From NCBI RefSeq assembly GCF_000143415.4, contig NW_003314337.1, positions 521,802-585,801 of the forward strand: a stretch of DNA of 64,000 nucleotides. Direction: 5' to 3'. The DNA comes from Selaginella moellendorffii (taxonomy: Eukaryota > Streptophyta > Lycopodiopsida > Selaginellales > Selaginellaceae). Positions 35,105 to 47,192 of the stretch are shown here, piece by piece; the first letter of the stretch is position 1; every line of letters starts with the position of its first letter. Under the pieces are notes generated by a model. It was not told the origin of the DNA, made no database searches, and was given only the letters and a program-made list of their open reading frames with translations. The translations under genes were made by a program, and so were the position numbers.

Positions 35105-36030
35105 TTTATGGCAGATCAGCAATCTCCTCCTTTGACTTTGGAGCAGCAATTGGTCCAATTGCTTGATGCTATGCGCTTGCAATTGAACAACCAAACTCAA
35201 TTAATGGCGGCATTTACGGCACGTGGTACAACTCCTGCTCTTGGTGCCAATCCTCGCGTTCGGCCGGAGTTCTTTCGTGGGAATCTTGGGGATGATGTGT
35301 ACCATTGGTTCAATCACTTCACAGTGATTGCCACATCATTCTTGGGATGATGCTCGATGTTTGCATGAGTTTCCCACGTGTCTCCAAGGGACAGCATTAC
35401 AGTGGTACAATGGTTTGAGCGCAGCCACTCGTGGGGATTGGAGTGTCCCAGACGTTTTCAAACGCGCCTTTGGATATGCCGACAATTGTGATGATGCCTT
35501 CCAACAATTGCATCGTTTTCACCAAGGGCCATCTGAGTTGGTGATGCAATTTGGTGTTCGTTTCCAAAGTCTTTTACTTCGTGCGGAGCCCAATATGTCG
35601 GAGCGGATCAAGCTCAAAATGTTGTGGCTAGCATTTCGTCAAGATCTTGTCGGACTTATACATGCACTTGCTCCTGCCACCCTTGACGATGCTCTTCGCT
35701 TAACACAAGGTTATGAGACGTGGCCTCTTCCACTTCTCGCTACATGTCCTTCAGCTCCACTTCCTATGAGTGATAGTTCTGTTCCAATGGAGGTTGATGC
35801 TGCTGCTACTCGAGTCCAAGGACAAGGGCGAGGACGTGGTCGTGGCCGTGATGTTCGTTGATGGGCGTGTGATGAAATTGGTCATACTTATCAGCATTGT
35901 CAGCGTTTTCCGGATTGGCACCCTCCATTTCCTGGGTGGAGACCTTGGCATCAGCAACGTCCCATTGGTGCTGCTGTAGTGGAAGGTTTGGACACCGAAG
36001 TGCATCTAGGAAACGAGGAGTCGCACGAGT
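35105..36030 (+). pseudogene. Ty3/gypsy gag, broken
   Basis: Starts MADQQSPPLTLEQQLVQLL and carries the retrotransposon gag core (FRGN, WFNHF, ALQWYNGL, FQQLHRF, LMWLAFR-like region). A frameshift lies near 35335. A TGA at 35860-35862 falls at the first cysteine of the zinc knuckle, whose rest is readable (WACDEIGHTYQHC), giving CX2CX4HX4C if that codon were Cys. Gag packages element RNA. The copy is dead. Confidence 0.8.
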
Positions 36031-38248
36031 AATGGAGGGACCTTGCGCGAATAAGTTAGTGACCCCTTCATCTTTCTTTCGGGAGTATCATCAAGGGGTT
36101 CACTCGGCACTGGTTCATCCAATGTTTACTTTCCAAGTTCATTTTTATAACAAGAGGTCTCCTATTATTCTCTCCGTGTTGGTTGATATAGGTTCAAGTT
36201 TATTTTCTATTGCTCGACCTATTACCATACGTTGTCATCTACACTTGCGTCATGCGGCAGAACCAGTTTTCATTCTTTATGGCAATGGCCGTACACATGC
36301 ATGTGCACGGGATCAGGTGGACCTGGTTGTGTGTGTGGGCAATCTCGAGCTTGAGTTGCAGTTGTTGCGGGTGGTGCCGAGTCAAGTTTTTGACCTCATT
36401 CTTAGTATGGATTGGTTGCAGTGCAATCATGCCAAGTGTGACTTTGAGGCTTCTCCCTCTTGTCTCATACTTCCTTATGTTTCATCCATTCCTCTCACTT
36501 CTGTACCTCTTTGTCCCTCTACTTCTACCTCTGCTTCCATTACTTTTGTTCCACCACTATATCCTCCTGTGTTTCCATCTTGTTCTCCTTTTCCCTTTTT
36601 TGATCCCTCTGACGATCTTTGTGTTGCAGTGGTTGACTGGCTCATGAAGGAGTATTCTGATCTCTTTGAATTTGACCTATTGTCTGGGGCCAAGATTGCC
36701 ACACGTCATCCGATTCCAATCGAGGATGCTCATCCAATCAAGGTTCTTGTTCGTCATTGGTCACCAAAGGAGAGCAAGATTTTACGTGCAAATGTCAAGG
36801 AGATGTTAGAGAAGGGTGTTATTTGGAAGTCGTGGAGTCCTTGGGCATGTGAACCTCATCTTGTGATGAGGCCTGATGGGAGTCTTTGTTTCTGCATCGA
36901 GTATTGTTTGTTAAATGAAGTGACGATCCCAGATGTGTACCCTCTTCCTCACACTGCTGATCTTTTAAATCGTCTAGAGCGAAATTGTTGGTTCACCAAG
37001 CTAGATCTTGCTTCTGGGTACTAGCAAGTACCGATGGCCGAAGAAGATATTCCTAAAATTGCTTTTTGTTCATCATTTGGTTTGTATGAGTTCTTGGTGA
37101 TGTTGTTTGGTTTGAACAATGCTCCAACAACTTTCCAGCAGATGATGGACAAGATTCTTTCCGATATGCCGGAGGTGACTACTGACTTCATTGATGATGT
37201 CTTGATCCACTCGGAGGGGACATAGGAGGAGCATATTCGTGATGTTTGTAAAGTGTTGGATCAACTACGTGACATTAGTTTAAAGCTGAAGTGGTCAAAG
37301 TGCGTGTTTGAGTCCAAGGACACAACTTATCTTGGGTACTGTATTTCTCATGAGAGTTTGTAAGTTGATCCTAACAAACTTGTGGTTATTCTAAAGTTCC
37401 CTACTTCGAAGTGTGTGAATGATGTGTAATGCTTCTTGGGCAAGGTGCGGTATTTCAGTCGTTTTGTGGATCATCTTTCTGATCGCATTGCACCATTATG
37501 AGCGTTGCTGAAGTCATCAACATCATCTTTCATCTGGTCTCTGGATTGTGAGTAGGCATTTGGGGATCTCAAAGAGCTATTGATAACTCCTCCGGTTTTG
37601 GCATATCCTGACTACACTCGACCTTTTATTTTGCGCATGGATGCTTATGACATTGGTCTTGGAGGTGTGTTAATGTAAGAGAGCTCGTGTGTGCCTGGTC
37701 AGTGCCATCCTATTACGTATATAAGCCATACATTACAATCAGCGGAGATGAACTACTCCACGATGGAGAAGGAGTGTTTAGCAGTAGTCTAGGGTTTTGA
37801 GAAACTTCATGCATATTTACATATTTCTCGGACGTTACTTGAAGGTGACCATGCTACTGTTACTTCATTATTGAAGTGGAAGAACCTAGTTCATCGTATT
37901 GTTCGGTGGGCTTTGAAGCTTCAAATATATGATTTTGATGTTGTTCATCGCTCAGGGAGTTTTATGGCTGATGCTGATGCCCTTTCTCGAGCTCCTCTTC
38001 CTTCTCCACTCTCTTCTCATATTTCTGACGAGCCTGTTATTCCAGCATCTGAGACGAGGATTCTATGCCATCGGCGGTTGTTGTACTTGACGTTTAGTGT
38101 CCACAAGGTGCAGAGCAAGATCTACCTTCTCTTGATGAGGTTCGCGAAGCTCAAAAGATTGAGTCGTGAATTCGAAGGCTTCGAGATGGGTTTGAGAATC
38201 TTGCAGCACTTGCTGATGACTTGCCTTTCCAGCATTTACATTCTCAAT
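36031..38248 (+). pseudogene. Ty3/gypsy pol remnant: protease, RT, RNase H
   Basis: Order: aspartic protease (LVDIGSS, where active proteases have D-T/S-G), reverse transcriptase (KLDLASGY, FGLYEFLVMLFGLNNAP, catalytic FIDDVLIHS), then the RNase H region (FILRMDAYDIGLGGVL, EKECLAVV, the connection ending VVHRSGSFMADADALSR). At least eight stop codons interrupt it, about half TAG. No integrase follows; the sequence stops where the LARD-B LTR begins at 38249. An old, inactive gypsy copy. Confidence 0.88.
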
Positions 38249-39402
38249 TGTCGCGCATGTGACTTCGGGTATCGAAAGTTACCTGTCAACCAGTCCTTAC
38301 GGACACTCTTACCTTACTGCCACGATAGCAGGAGGTCGGTATTGCTGGACCCTTTATCAGCCCCTCTTGTTCAAGTGTTAGTAAACTGGACTTTGCATCT
38401 GTACTTGGCCAGATGAGCATAAGGACGGAATTCCTAAGTGTCTATTTAGCCAAGCATACTTGGCCTGGCTTTTTAGTTCTCTTTTGCTCTGTCTTGCACT
38501 GGCTTGACAAGAACCCTTGCGTATTGAGATTGGTCCCTCAATATCGCTGGATGATAGCTTACTGTGTTTGCCAAACACCCTCGCTATCATGCCCTTTGTG
38601 TTAGTCTCATTTCGGTCCCAAATGCTATTTATGGAAAGTGTCCAGATTTGCTCATTTAGCATATCTACGGAATGTAGAGATCGGCCTGAACACAATGGTG
38701 TTCGTCCCGTGTCCAAATTCGCAATCTAAGGACATTCCATATTTAGTAAGTTTCGAGCTTGTCCCAGAGACTAACTCCTGATACTAAGGGAGGCTTGGGG
38801 TGAAAGCCCAAAGCGTGTGTTCCTCAAGGGGGGGGGGGGGGGGGGCTGTGGGGGGTTCCAAATGTATAGTAGGGATAGTGGGTAGGTCGGGCATGACCGA
38901 CCAACCTGAGGCATAGTCTAGCTCCCGCTTGTGTGTCTGTCCTTGTTCTGCGTCCGGCTTGGGTCTAAGCCCAAGTTCCATTCCATGCTAGCTGGTGGAG
39001 TACCCATATCCTCACGTTAGGCCACCGGTATGCCGAAATAGCACCAAACTCCATTTGGCTCCGTTTTGCATGCTGGTCCTGGCATTGGGATGCTGGTTGC
39101 TTCAGGACTGTTCCAAGTTGCTCCGGGCCCCTATCCCTTCGCTCCTTGGGCTGTATGCTCGGGAGTTGCTCTGTGGTTCGGTTCCATCACTCCTTGGCTC
39201 CATGCTTGGGAGTTTGGCACCGTTAGTTCGTTTAGTGGCCCAAGGCCTTGAACCTTGGGTTCCTATGGACACGTGGCATGGACACATGGCATGTGACACA
39301 TGGCATCTGTCACGTGGCATAAAGAGGGTTTAGGTTCCGCTTCGTAGTGTTATCCTATGGTAAATCACCATAGGATAAAGGGTCAAAACCACGTGCGCTA
39401 CA
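38249..39402 (+). mobile_element. LARD-B 5' LTR
   Basis: A 1154-bp LTR starting TGTCGCGCATGTG and ending GCGCTACA, followed after two bases by a primer-binding site. An inverted partial copy lies at 50634-51300. It contains a 17-base G run near 38830-38846 and the core GGTGAAAGCCCAAAGCG ... GTATAGTAGGG, also found in the LARD-A LTR. It begins directly against the truncated gypsy pol. Confidence 0.75.
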
Positions 39403-39404
39403 TT

Positions 39405-39416
39405 TGGTATCAGAGG
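39405..39416 (+). other. Primer-binding site of LARD-B
   Basis: TGGTATCAGAGG matches the 12-nt complement of the plant initiator-methionine tRNA 3' end at 11 of 12 positions and lies 2 nt after the LTR, the normal place for first-strand priming in Ty3/Ty1 elements. Confidence 0.85.
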
Positions 39417-41401
39417 ATGAGTCTCGGCGAGTATTATCCAATGAGATTGGGCAACTAGTCTCGTTGCATACGCAGAGATGAAAACGATGATCCGAGTGGG
39501 TACACGTTAGGGTGCAAAGACTTCGCATTGGTTCCTTGGGATAGGTTTTGGGTTACCTTGTTGTACCTTATGATGTGAGCTTGCGCTTGGGCTCATAGGA
39601 TGGTTTGGAGATGTTCCGTTTGCACGAGTTTGAGCTTGGGCTCGTGAGTGAGGTGCATTAGCAACTCGAGGTTACACTTTGAGTTGGCAGGATTAATGTA
39701 AGCCTATCGATGGTTCCAGTGGTTCCGTAAGTTGTTTCATGTACCATGGGTGAAAGCAAAACTCCCTGGGTTTGCTATGAGTGGCAAATAGGCTAGCCCA
39801 TAGCTGTTTAGCATGGCATTAGTAGATCCTTCCTAGGCATGGTTACAAGTGGATCAATTAAGACCATAGGAATTAGTCTATTGGTTCAAGTAGTCATGGC
39901 CGTGCTCTCTCATAAACTTTTTTTCGATTGAACTGAAGGCAGTGCGAAAGCAAGCTTGAGGTTTGGTCAAAGATGAGACCGAAAAGAGAGTCATCGGGGA
40001 CGAAGGATCAAATACGTAAATCATTTTCTCTTCTTGGAGAGATGATTTGCAACGAGGTGCTAACTCATTACTTGTGTTCACATCATGCAATCAAGAGTCC
40101 CTATCTTGATGCATGTTGGAGATGGTGGCCTTACAATGGTGAGTTGTGGGATGGATAGCGGTGAAGTGCTATACCATTTTGTCTAGGCTTGCTATTGGAA
40201 GACTTGGGTTGCAATGCTCAATTCTTTTCCGGGGAACCTTGCTATTGCTCCTTGTGTAGCTTGGTGTTGGATTAGTTTTGAGATTGGTCAGAAAGAGAGT
40301 GGCATGAGCTTGTCTGATGTAAACAAAAGTTAGTGGTGTCGGGTGTTGTAAATCTCTATCGGTGGGGTGTGGCATTTATGTTGCATTTTGTCGAATCGAG
40401 GTGACACTTGATATTCACATAAACCTTTGAAGTAATGACATGGGCATTGCTCATAGTGTTGCTTGATTGATGATCAAGTCATTGTGATACTTATATCATA
40501 TCCATGTGATAGTGAGCAATGTGTTTACGAAGTTGCTTGGGTAAATGATGATCAACCCCAAAGTGCTTGATAGTGAAGCTAGTCTACTTGCACGAAGTAG
40601 CATTGTAGTAGCTTTGACTGGATTCTCGGTGATGGTCCATTATGCTAAGCTTATGTTGGTACCTTGTTTCTTTGAGTTTGCTTATTAGGTGTTAGAAATG
40701 GGTTGTAGCATTCATTTGCTATAGCTCATCTGTTGATCCGTTAGCACTTGGAGTAGATTGTTGGATGGAGAAGGTGTGTAGTTGGGGCATTGACATTGCT
40801 AGCACTGGTGTTAGTGGAAGTGGCATTGTTATTTCGAGTGATGAGGAATTTTCCTTAGACCTTGATTTTTCATGTCATTTTTCTTGTTAGTGTTTTGACT
40901 TCACATTGAATCTTGAAGGTGATTGAAGAAGAGTGTTAATGCAATATGGATATCCGAAGATGTGGTCGTCGTGATCAAGCCTTGGGTGTTCACTTTGCAT
41001 TTTGCGGATGTCGGTGTTAGATATCGGTTAGATGGGTAAAGATGTTCGAGGCTTAAGCATACTATGGGTCATGAGAATTTGTGTTGAGGTGAACCTATGT
41101 GAAGTTGTTGGTAGGAGGAAATTGATTGAGTCTTGAAAGTTTGCATTCCTAGACTGAGAGTCATTCTTTCTCTAGAATGGAAAGATTTTTCCACAAATTT
41201 TCTTAGACTTTTCTAATGGCTGATCTATTATCACTTTGCTCAAAAACCATTCCATTTTCGAAAGCCAATACAAATTAGTGAAGGGGTTGGAGTTGACTTT
41301 GGTTAGCTTAGACCTTAGTATGTAGTTTGTATGATGTGGCCCGAAAGGGATGCTGACTTTTGGGGCTATTGCAATTGAGTTGGATAGAGTCTGGAGTTAG
41401 T
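39417..41401 (+). mobile_element. LARD-B internal region, left part
   Basis: About 2 kb of non-coding sequence after the primer site, with no gag or pol similarity. It is interrupted at 41402 by the nested LARD-A element; TTAGT at 41397-41401 is one copy of its target duplication. The region resumes at 48942. Confidence 0.6.
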
Positions 41402-43138
41402 TGTAAGCGACTAATTTTTCCATTCTACTTTAGTCACTTAACCACACCTCCGACCACTTGGAGGAGTCTCATTCACAACCTCCATCAGTCCAATTCAGGA
41501 CTTGGGACTTGCTAGCCCCAAGAATGGCATCCATGCCACTCCACACTTGCACCTGGTCCAAGTGCTCCACGTGTCCGGTCCTGAGACCGACACCCAAAGG
41601 TACCACTGACATCTCGGCCCGTTACGCTAAGGCCATGCCCATTCACCTTTGCTGCACTAGTGGTTCAACACCACTTGCATCACCACCTCGTCTCTCCAAG
41701 ACTGGGCCATGTGTCCACGAGGGGTCATCCTAGATCCACTCCTTAGCATCCTTAGGATGCCCACAGACCTGGGGAATTGCCTTCCCCAAAGTCCCTTTGT
41801 CAGTTCCTACCAAGTCCCTTTCTGCCCCTGGCTGTGTTTGCCAACACTGCCACTGGATCGAGGCCCACAGGCCCGACCACTAAGTCCCACGGTCCTCTGG
41901 GACTTCCTCACCACATGACTGTGTCCTTGGTCACTACCCCAGAGGACTGCTCCTCTTCCTTTCCACAGTCTGGGCCTTTGGGACAACATTTTGGAACACC
42001 GTGGCCTTACACGAGCCACCTGGGTACTCTCCCCACCTATCGCCTTTAGGTGCTCTAGCCATGGGCTTAGAGCGAGGTTCCATTGAGCCACGCTTGGTAT
42101 CCAAGTAGGTAGTGCCACCCACACTTGGACTGGGAGCATCGGCCAGTCGATCTCCCGGGGGAACTAGAGCCGGCTCTTGAACACTTCACCAAGCTACCCC
42201 GCTTGTCGGTCCGTATTCACTCTAGTCTTGGACTTCCCAGTGGTCAGTTCATCACCCAACACTGGGTCTGGCCTTCCTGGGCCAAACTGGCCTTTCCTGG
42301 CCAAACTGGCTCCACTGCAGTCCTCCCCCTACTATACTTTTGGAGCTCACCCAGGGTCTGGGAGACGAACGCTTTGGGCTTTCACCCTCTCAGGCTCCAG
42401 ACTCGGACTTGGACTCGGACTCGGACTCGGACTCAGATTCGGACTCGGACTCGGGCTCGGGCTCGGTCTTGGCCTCGGCCTCGGTCTCGGTCTCGGTCCC
42501 GGTCTCGGTTCCGGTCTCGGTCTCGACTTCGGACTCCATCTCGGACTCCATCTTGGACTCCATCTCGGACTCCATCTCGGGTCCATCTCGGACTCCATCT
42601 CGGACTCCATCTTGGGTCCATCTCGGACTCCATCTCGGACTCCATTTCGGGTCCATCTCGGGTCCACCTCGGACTCCATCTCGGACTCCATCTCGGACTC
42701 CATCTCGGGTCCATCTCGGACTCCATCTCGGACTCCATTTCAGGTCCATCTCGGGTCCCCCTCGGACTCCATCTCGGACTCCATCTCGGACTTCATCTCG
42801 GGTCCATCTCGGACTCCACTTTGGACTCCAACTCGGGTCCATCTCGGGTCCACCTCGAACTTCATCTCGGACTCCATCTCGGACTCCATCTCGGGTCCAT
42901 CTCGGACACTCCCACGTGTCATGTGTTGGTCCTTTTGGGTCCCTTTTTGGAGCCTTGCCTTTTGCTCGCTTCGTGCTCGTTCCTCGAGCACTTCGTTGGG
43001 AGTTCCACTCCCGCTCTTGACTTTTCAAGTCGGAGCTTTTGGTCCAAACGTGTTACGCTCGTTTGGCTCTCGCTTCGGCCACTACCATGTGGCGCCCTTC
43101 CGGCTCCACTTTGGGGCCTAGGGATTTTGTGTCTCACA
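41402..43138 (-). repeat. LARD-A 3' LTR
   Basis: 1737 bp, TG...CA ends (read on either strand). It contains a GA/TC-rich 6- and 12-bp tandem block at about 42395-42905. Compared with the partner LTR it lacks 8 bp in the CCAAACCCCCCAGG region (near 42350) and differs in tandem-unit number. Long frames across the tandem block are an effect of the unit being a multiple of three. Confidence 0.9.
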
Positions 43139-46100
43139 ACTCCACCACCCATAGACGAAGTTCGATGTCCTCATCGAACGGTAAACCCTTTCATAAAGTA
43201 ACACCCACATGTGTTACCATTTCCATCCTTGGCACCTAGCCAATCTTTGTCTATGGTTTGACATCAAAGGCTCACCATGCCTTGTCCATCCTTTAAGGAG
43301 TGTAGTCTCTCCAATTTAAAGACTGATTGGACCACATGTAATGGTTCATCCTTTTATTGGTTTAGTTCTCGCTAAACCTCTTAGAGACCCTTCTCTAAGT
43401 CAATCCCACTACTCCTTCTCGAGTAGTCTCAATTTCCATCGATATAACCTTTGCACTTTGGAACTTTGAATTTTTGACTTCTTGGAGTCAATTTCCTAGG
43501 TGTCTCCGACACCTTGCCTTGCACCTTTTGTGCAACTCCACTTCCCATCCTAGGAAGTTCTCTACTCGAGGGCACCATCATCCTCTCTTCTATTTCGTGC
43601 AAAAGTTCCAGTTATCATACTTTGTGCTAGGGCTGTTCATGGCCCTATCATTTGGCTACCTTACCGCTCCCTCCCTTGGAGCTTCCACTTTCGCCAACTC
43701 GGAGCATTTCGGAATCCCTCCTTGGAAACACACTTCCTTTCCCGCAACTTGTTAGCGTCCAACACATTAGTGTTCCTCGCCTAACTTTGTCACTTGGATT
43801 CCTTCCAAGGGATTCCACGGCCCTATCTTGGCCACTCATCTTTTGCTCCTATCCGTTGATTGTTGCACCAAGCAACATCGAATCTCTACCTCCCTCCTTG
43901 AGGTATTGTTTCGGTTCCATAGCAAAGACTCTTCTTTGCCAAGTCCGGAGGACGTTCACCCCTAGTACGTCTCTTTAGCATCTTCTGCTATGGGCTCTAT
44001 CCACGGCCCAACTTCATGACCCTCCCATGGGTCTTTTATAGAGATTACTTTCCTCGGACTCACTATGCCATCGCACGGACATAGTTTATTTCCCTTAGGT
44101 GCTCTTCCCACTTGGTTATCATGACCAAGCCACACCACCTTAAACAGTTCAATTTCAACATTTTGAACCAAGAACTTTATTCCTTAGCCAACCAAGGACC
44201 TTGTCCTTATCTGGCCATAAGATCACCTAGTGATCTCACCTTGGCACCTTAACAGAGTTGCCAAGAGGTACTTGGTTTTCTAGACCTCCAAGTTGTTGAC
44301 TATAACCCCGGGGGCATCCCCCACACTTGGCGGTGCACCCAAGCTAGCCCTTACGGCCAAGGGTTCATAGCAACTGAGATTAGGTGTCCCCATCTCACTC
44401 ACCACGACCTTGGTGCCACTTGCACCAAAGTGTTCAAGTTAGATATGCTGAGCTTTCACACTAAGCAATATAACCGTGTATCACGACTCCGAGGCATCCC
44501 TCGCTTGGCGGTGTGCCCAAACCAGTCTCCCCACTGAGAGTCCATGACCACCGAAATATGAGTGTCCTCATATTCCAAACCATCACCACGCCCTAGTGAT
44601 TTGGGACTCGAACCCAAGCACTAGAGGGTCGGGACTCGAACCCAACCTCCGTATATGCATCTACGGACGGCATCACACAAGATGCCTGGCGTGACTCCCC
44701 ACGCCGGTGCACCAACTTATTTTTAAAGCGCACTACAGATCACAGCTTGGGAACCTAGTTCCTCCACACTGCCAAGTCCTCTCACTTGACAAGTCTGTGA
44801 TCATGCATGGACTCCTCTATGCTCGGCCCCATGGCCCACCCTTTTTGAAGTTATCACCTTCAACTAGGGTATTTGTTCCCCCGACGTGCCAATCTCGCTT
44901 GGCAAGTCTTCCGACCACTATAACATGGTTCCTGCATAAGCGTGAAAGTCCTTGACCATCAACTTTCGTTCAAAGCCCTCTCTTTGAACACTCGGGAACT
45001 ACTTCCCTAACCTTGATAGCCTTGCCTCATGGCAAGCTTCAAGACCACGCTTCTGCTGCGCCACTCTGATTTCGCGCGTTCCATGAACCATTTACACTTG
45101 GCCTTTCTAGGTACTAAGCTACCTAGAATTGTCTTTGGGAACCTTGAAGGAACTCTGTCCCTCAGCTTGCTAAGGCCTCCCTTTTTGCAAGCCTTTCAAA
45201 TGCCACATAGTCTAACATGGACAATTCCATATTTTAGACTCTCCATGGCATCACGGTTGCTAGCGGCAACACCCTCGAGCCCCCACTTGATTCTCCACTC
45301 CCAGCTAGCATAACCAACCTTGGTTATGCCCTTTGATTCCTACGGTTCAGTTCTATCCCTTTACTTCTTGCTTTTTGGCTTCACACCTTTCCTTTGGTCA
45401 TTCTCCTCCAGACCAGGAGGATAGCTTTGCACTTTCTATCATGCTTTAGCAAGTATTCTTAGGGATGAACCTACCCAATAGCCTAGGGAGTGGTTCCTCA
45501 ATCCGGGTATGCTCACCTTATAATCCCACACACTGGGATTACATTGTTGCTTATGGGCCTTTACATGCCCATCACTAGCCTTGCCAAAATTCCATCTTTG
45601 GCTTTGTCCAACTCGGGTAGACAGTCCTTTCCTGTCTCCGCAACCTTGGACATTTGGATAGCACCTTCTATCCATCATTCGCTAGGGACTTAGTCCCTTG
45701 GGCTTTATCCATTGCCCTCGCGACATCAAACACCACCTTCTGGTGTTCTAGAGTGTTCGGGTGTCCCAATGATGGCTTTCTTGACAATGAGTATTTCCTT
45801 TTATGACATTGACTTACTATATCGCAACACAAGCAACTTATCCCCCGTGAGGGTATATCCAACTTCCCTATGCTATTAAGAAGTCTTGGGTAGCTACCTT
45901 CTACCTGTTTAACCAGTTATTTTGCACCTCTTGCTTAGTTGCCTCATAGTTGTCAAGTCCTACAACTCATTGCTTGGTGCTTTCACACCTCCATCATTAT
46001 CTGGGTCACCACACTCCAACTGCATGCTCTGCAGCTTAGGCTATGCTATTCCCATTTCCATTGGGATTCCTTTGGCAAGGGGTTCTCATGAACCCACCAA

Positions 46101-47192
46101 CATAGCCTCAAGGTATCACACCTTGGCACATTTGGTGTCTCCACACCATCGGCTCTACGAGCCTACCTCTATGACATTTCCCTTTCGTGTCTAAGTCTCT
46201 GCCAAGACCAACACCACTCTTTCTCATGCCAACCATCCGTTAGCACTGCGCCATAGAGGTCACACACAACTTTATGTCAAAGTTGTTTTCTTCTGGGAAC
46301 ACCTTTCCCATAACTTTAGCATGGCATATTTTGCCATCGATGAGATACCCTCTGTTCTCATCTTTGGATCCTATGATCCCCCCCCATCCTTTGTGGGGTA
46401 CAACACACCTCAGTCCAAATGCTTCCATCAGTCCTTTTAAGACCATCCGTTGACTCTACTTGAGTCATCCAGCGGTTTTGGACTTCGTTAATCCACAGAC
46501 CTGTAAGGTCCTACTTGTGAGGCACTAGCTCACTGGAATACACTTCTTGCATTCTTGTCCTCACTCAAAAGGACTATTTTCACAAGTGTTACTCCGACAC
46601 TTGATTTTGTTCTCTGGGGGTAACCTTTGCCCCTTAGGACTACTTGTCCATGTGATGAGAACACCAACTCATCCACTTAATACACCCCCAACTCCTGGGG
46701 TTGTTCCAGCATTTATTAGAGGTAGCCTCGGCTACCTTTTCAAGGACTTGAGTCCTCTTCCGTATGTGACCTCCCACGGTCATTACTTCTGGTCTCACAT
46801 TCATGAGCACCAACCTCAACTTTATGAGGAAAATCTTGTGACTCCTTTATTGCTTTGGAGTCTTTATCTTTCCCGTGATCCCAACTGTAATTGTTTACCA
46901 TAACTACATTAGCCAGTTTGCTAAGTCAAACGCTCATCTGGATCACATCCTCAACTCTTTGAGGAAAACCATATACTGTTCCCAAGATCCCAAAGTCGTT
47001 CCATTATTGACCCTTTTCTATCCACCACCTCGTCTACAAGTTCACACATGAACTGTAATGGAGAGCCATGTCTTCCCGACTTGCTACTCCTCAAGGATAG
47101 GCCCACTCCTCGGACCTTCCGATGCCAACACTAGTGGTGATATACTTGAGCACCAATAAAAGTCGGACTAAGGAACAGCTCCGATACCAAAT
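43139..47192 (-). mobile_element. LARD-A internal region, non-coding
   Basis: 4.05 kb with only short frames in all phases and no retroelement domain. Two blocks around 44300-44420 and 44480-44590 are related (shared CTTGGCGGTG and GCCCAA pieces), an old internal duplication of about 180 bp. Presumably it carries packaging and dimerisation signals; none can be named. Confidence 0.75.
47178..47189 (-). other. Primer-binding site of LARD-A
   Basis: Minus strand TGGTATCGGAGC, one base different from the initiator-Met tRNA complement TGGTATCAGAGC, starting three bases inside the 5' LTR end. This fixes the element's orientation. Confidence 0.88.

Noticed and set aside
42125-43201. Long frames across the LTR tandem blocks (also at 1824-2498, 47916-48945 and 52961-53960)
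   Set aside because: They are open in several frames on both strands only because the repeat unit is a stop-free multiple of three. Their translations (for example DSISDSISGPSRT, MESEMESEMD) show no fold, and the blocks lie inside LTRs.
44600-44680. Two GGGACTCGAACCCAA stretches reminiscent of tRNA T-loops
   Set aside because: No acceptor, D- or anticodon arms can be drawn around them; they are a short internal repeat of the LARD-A interior.
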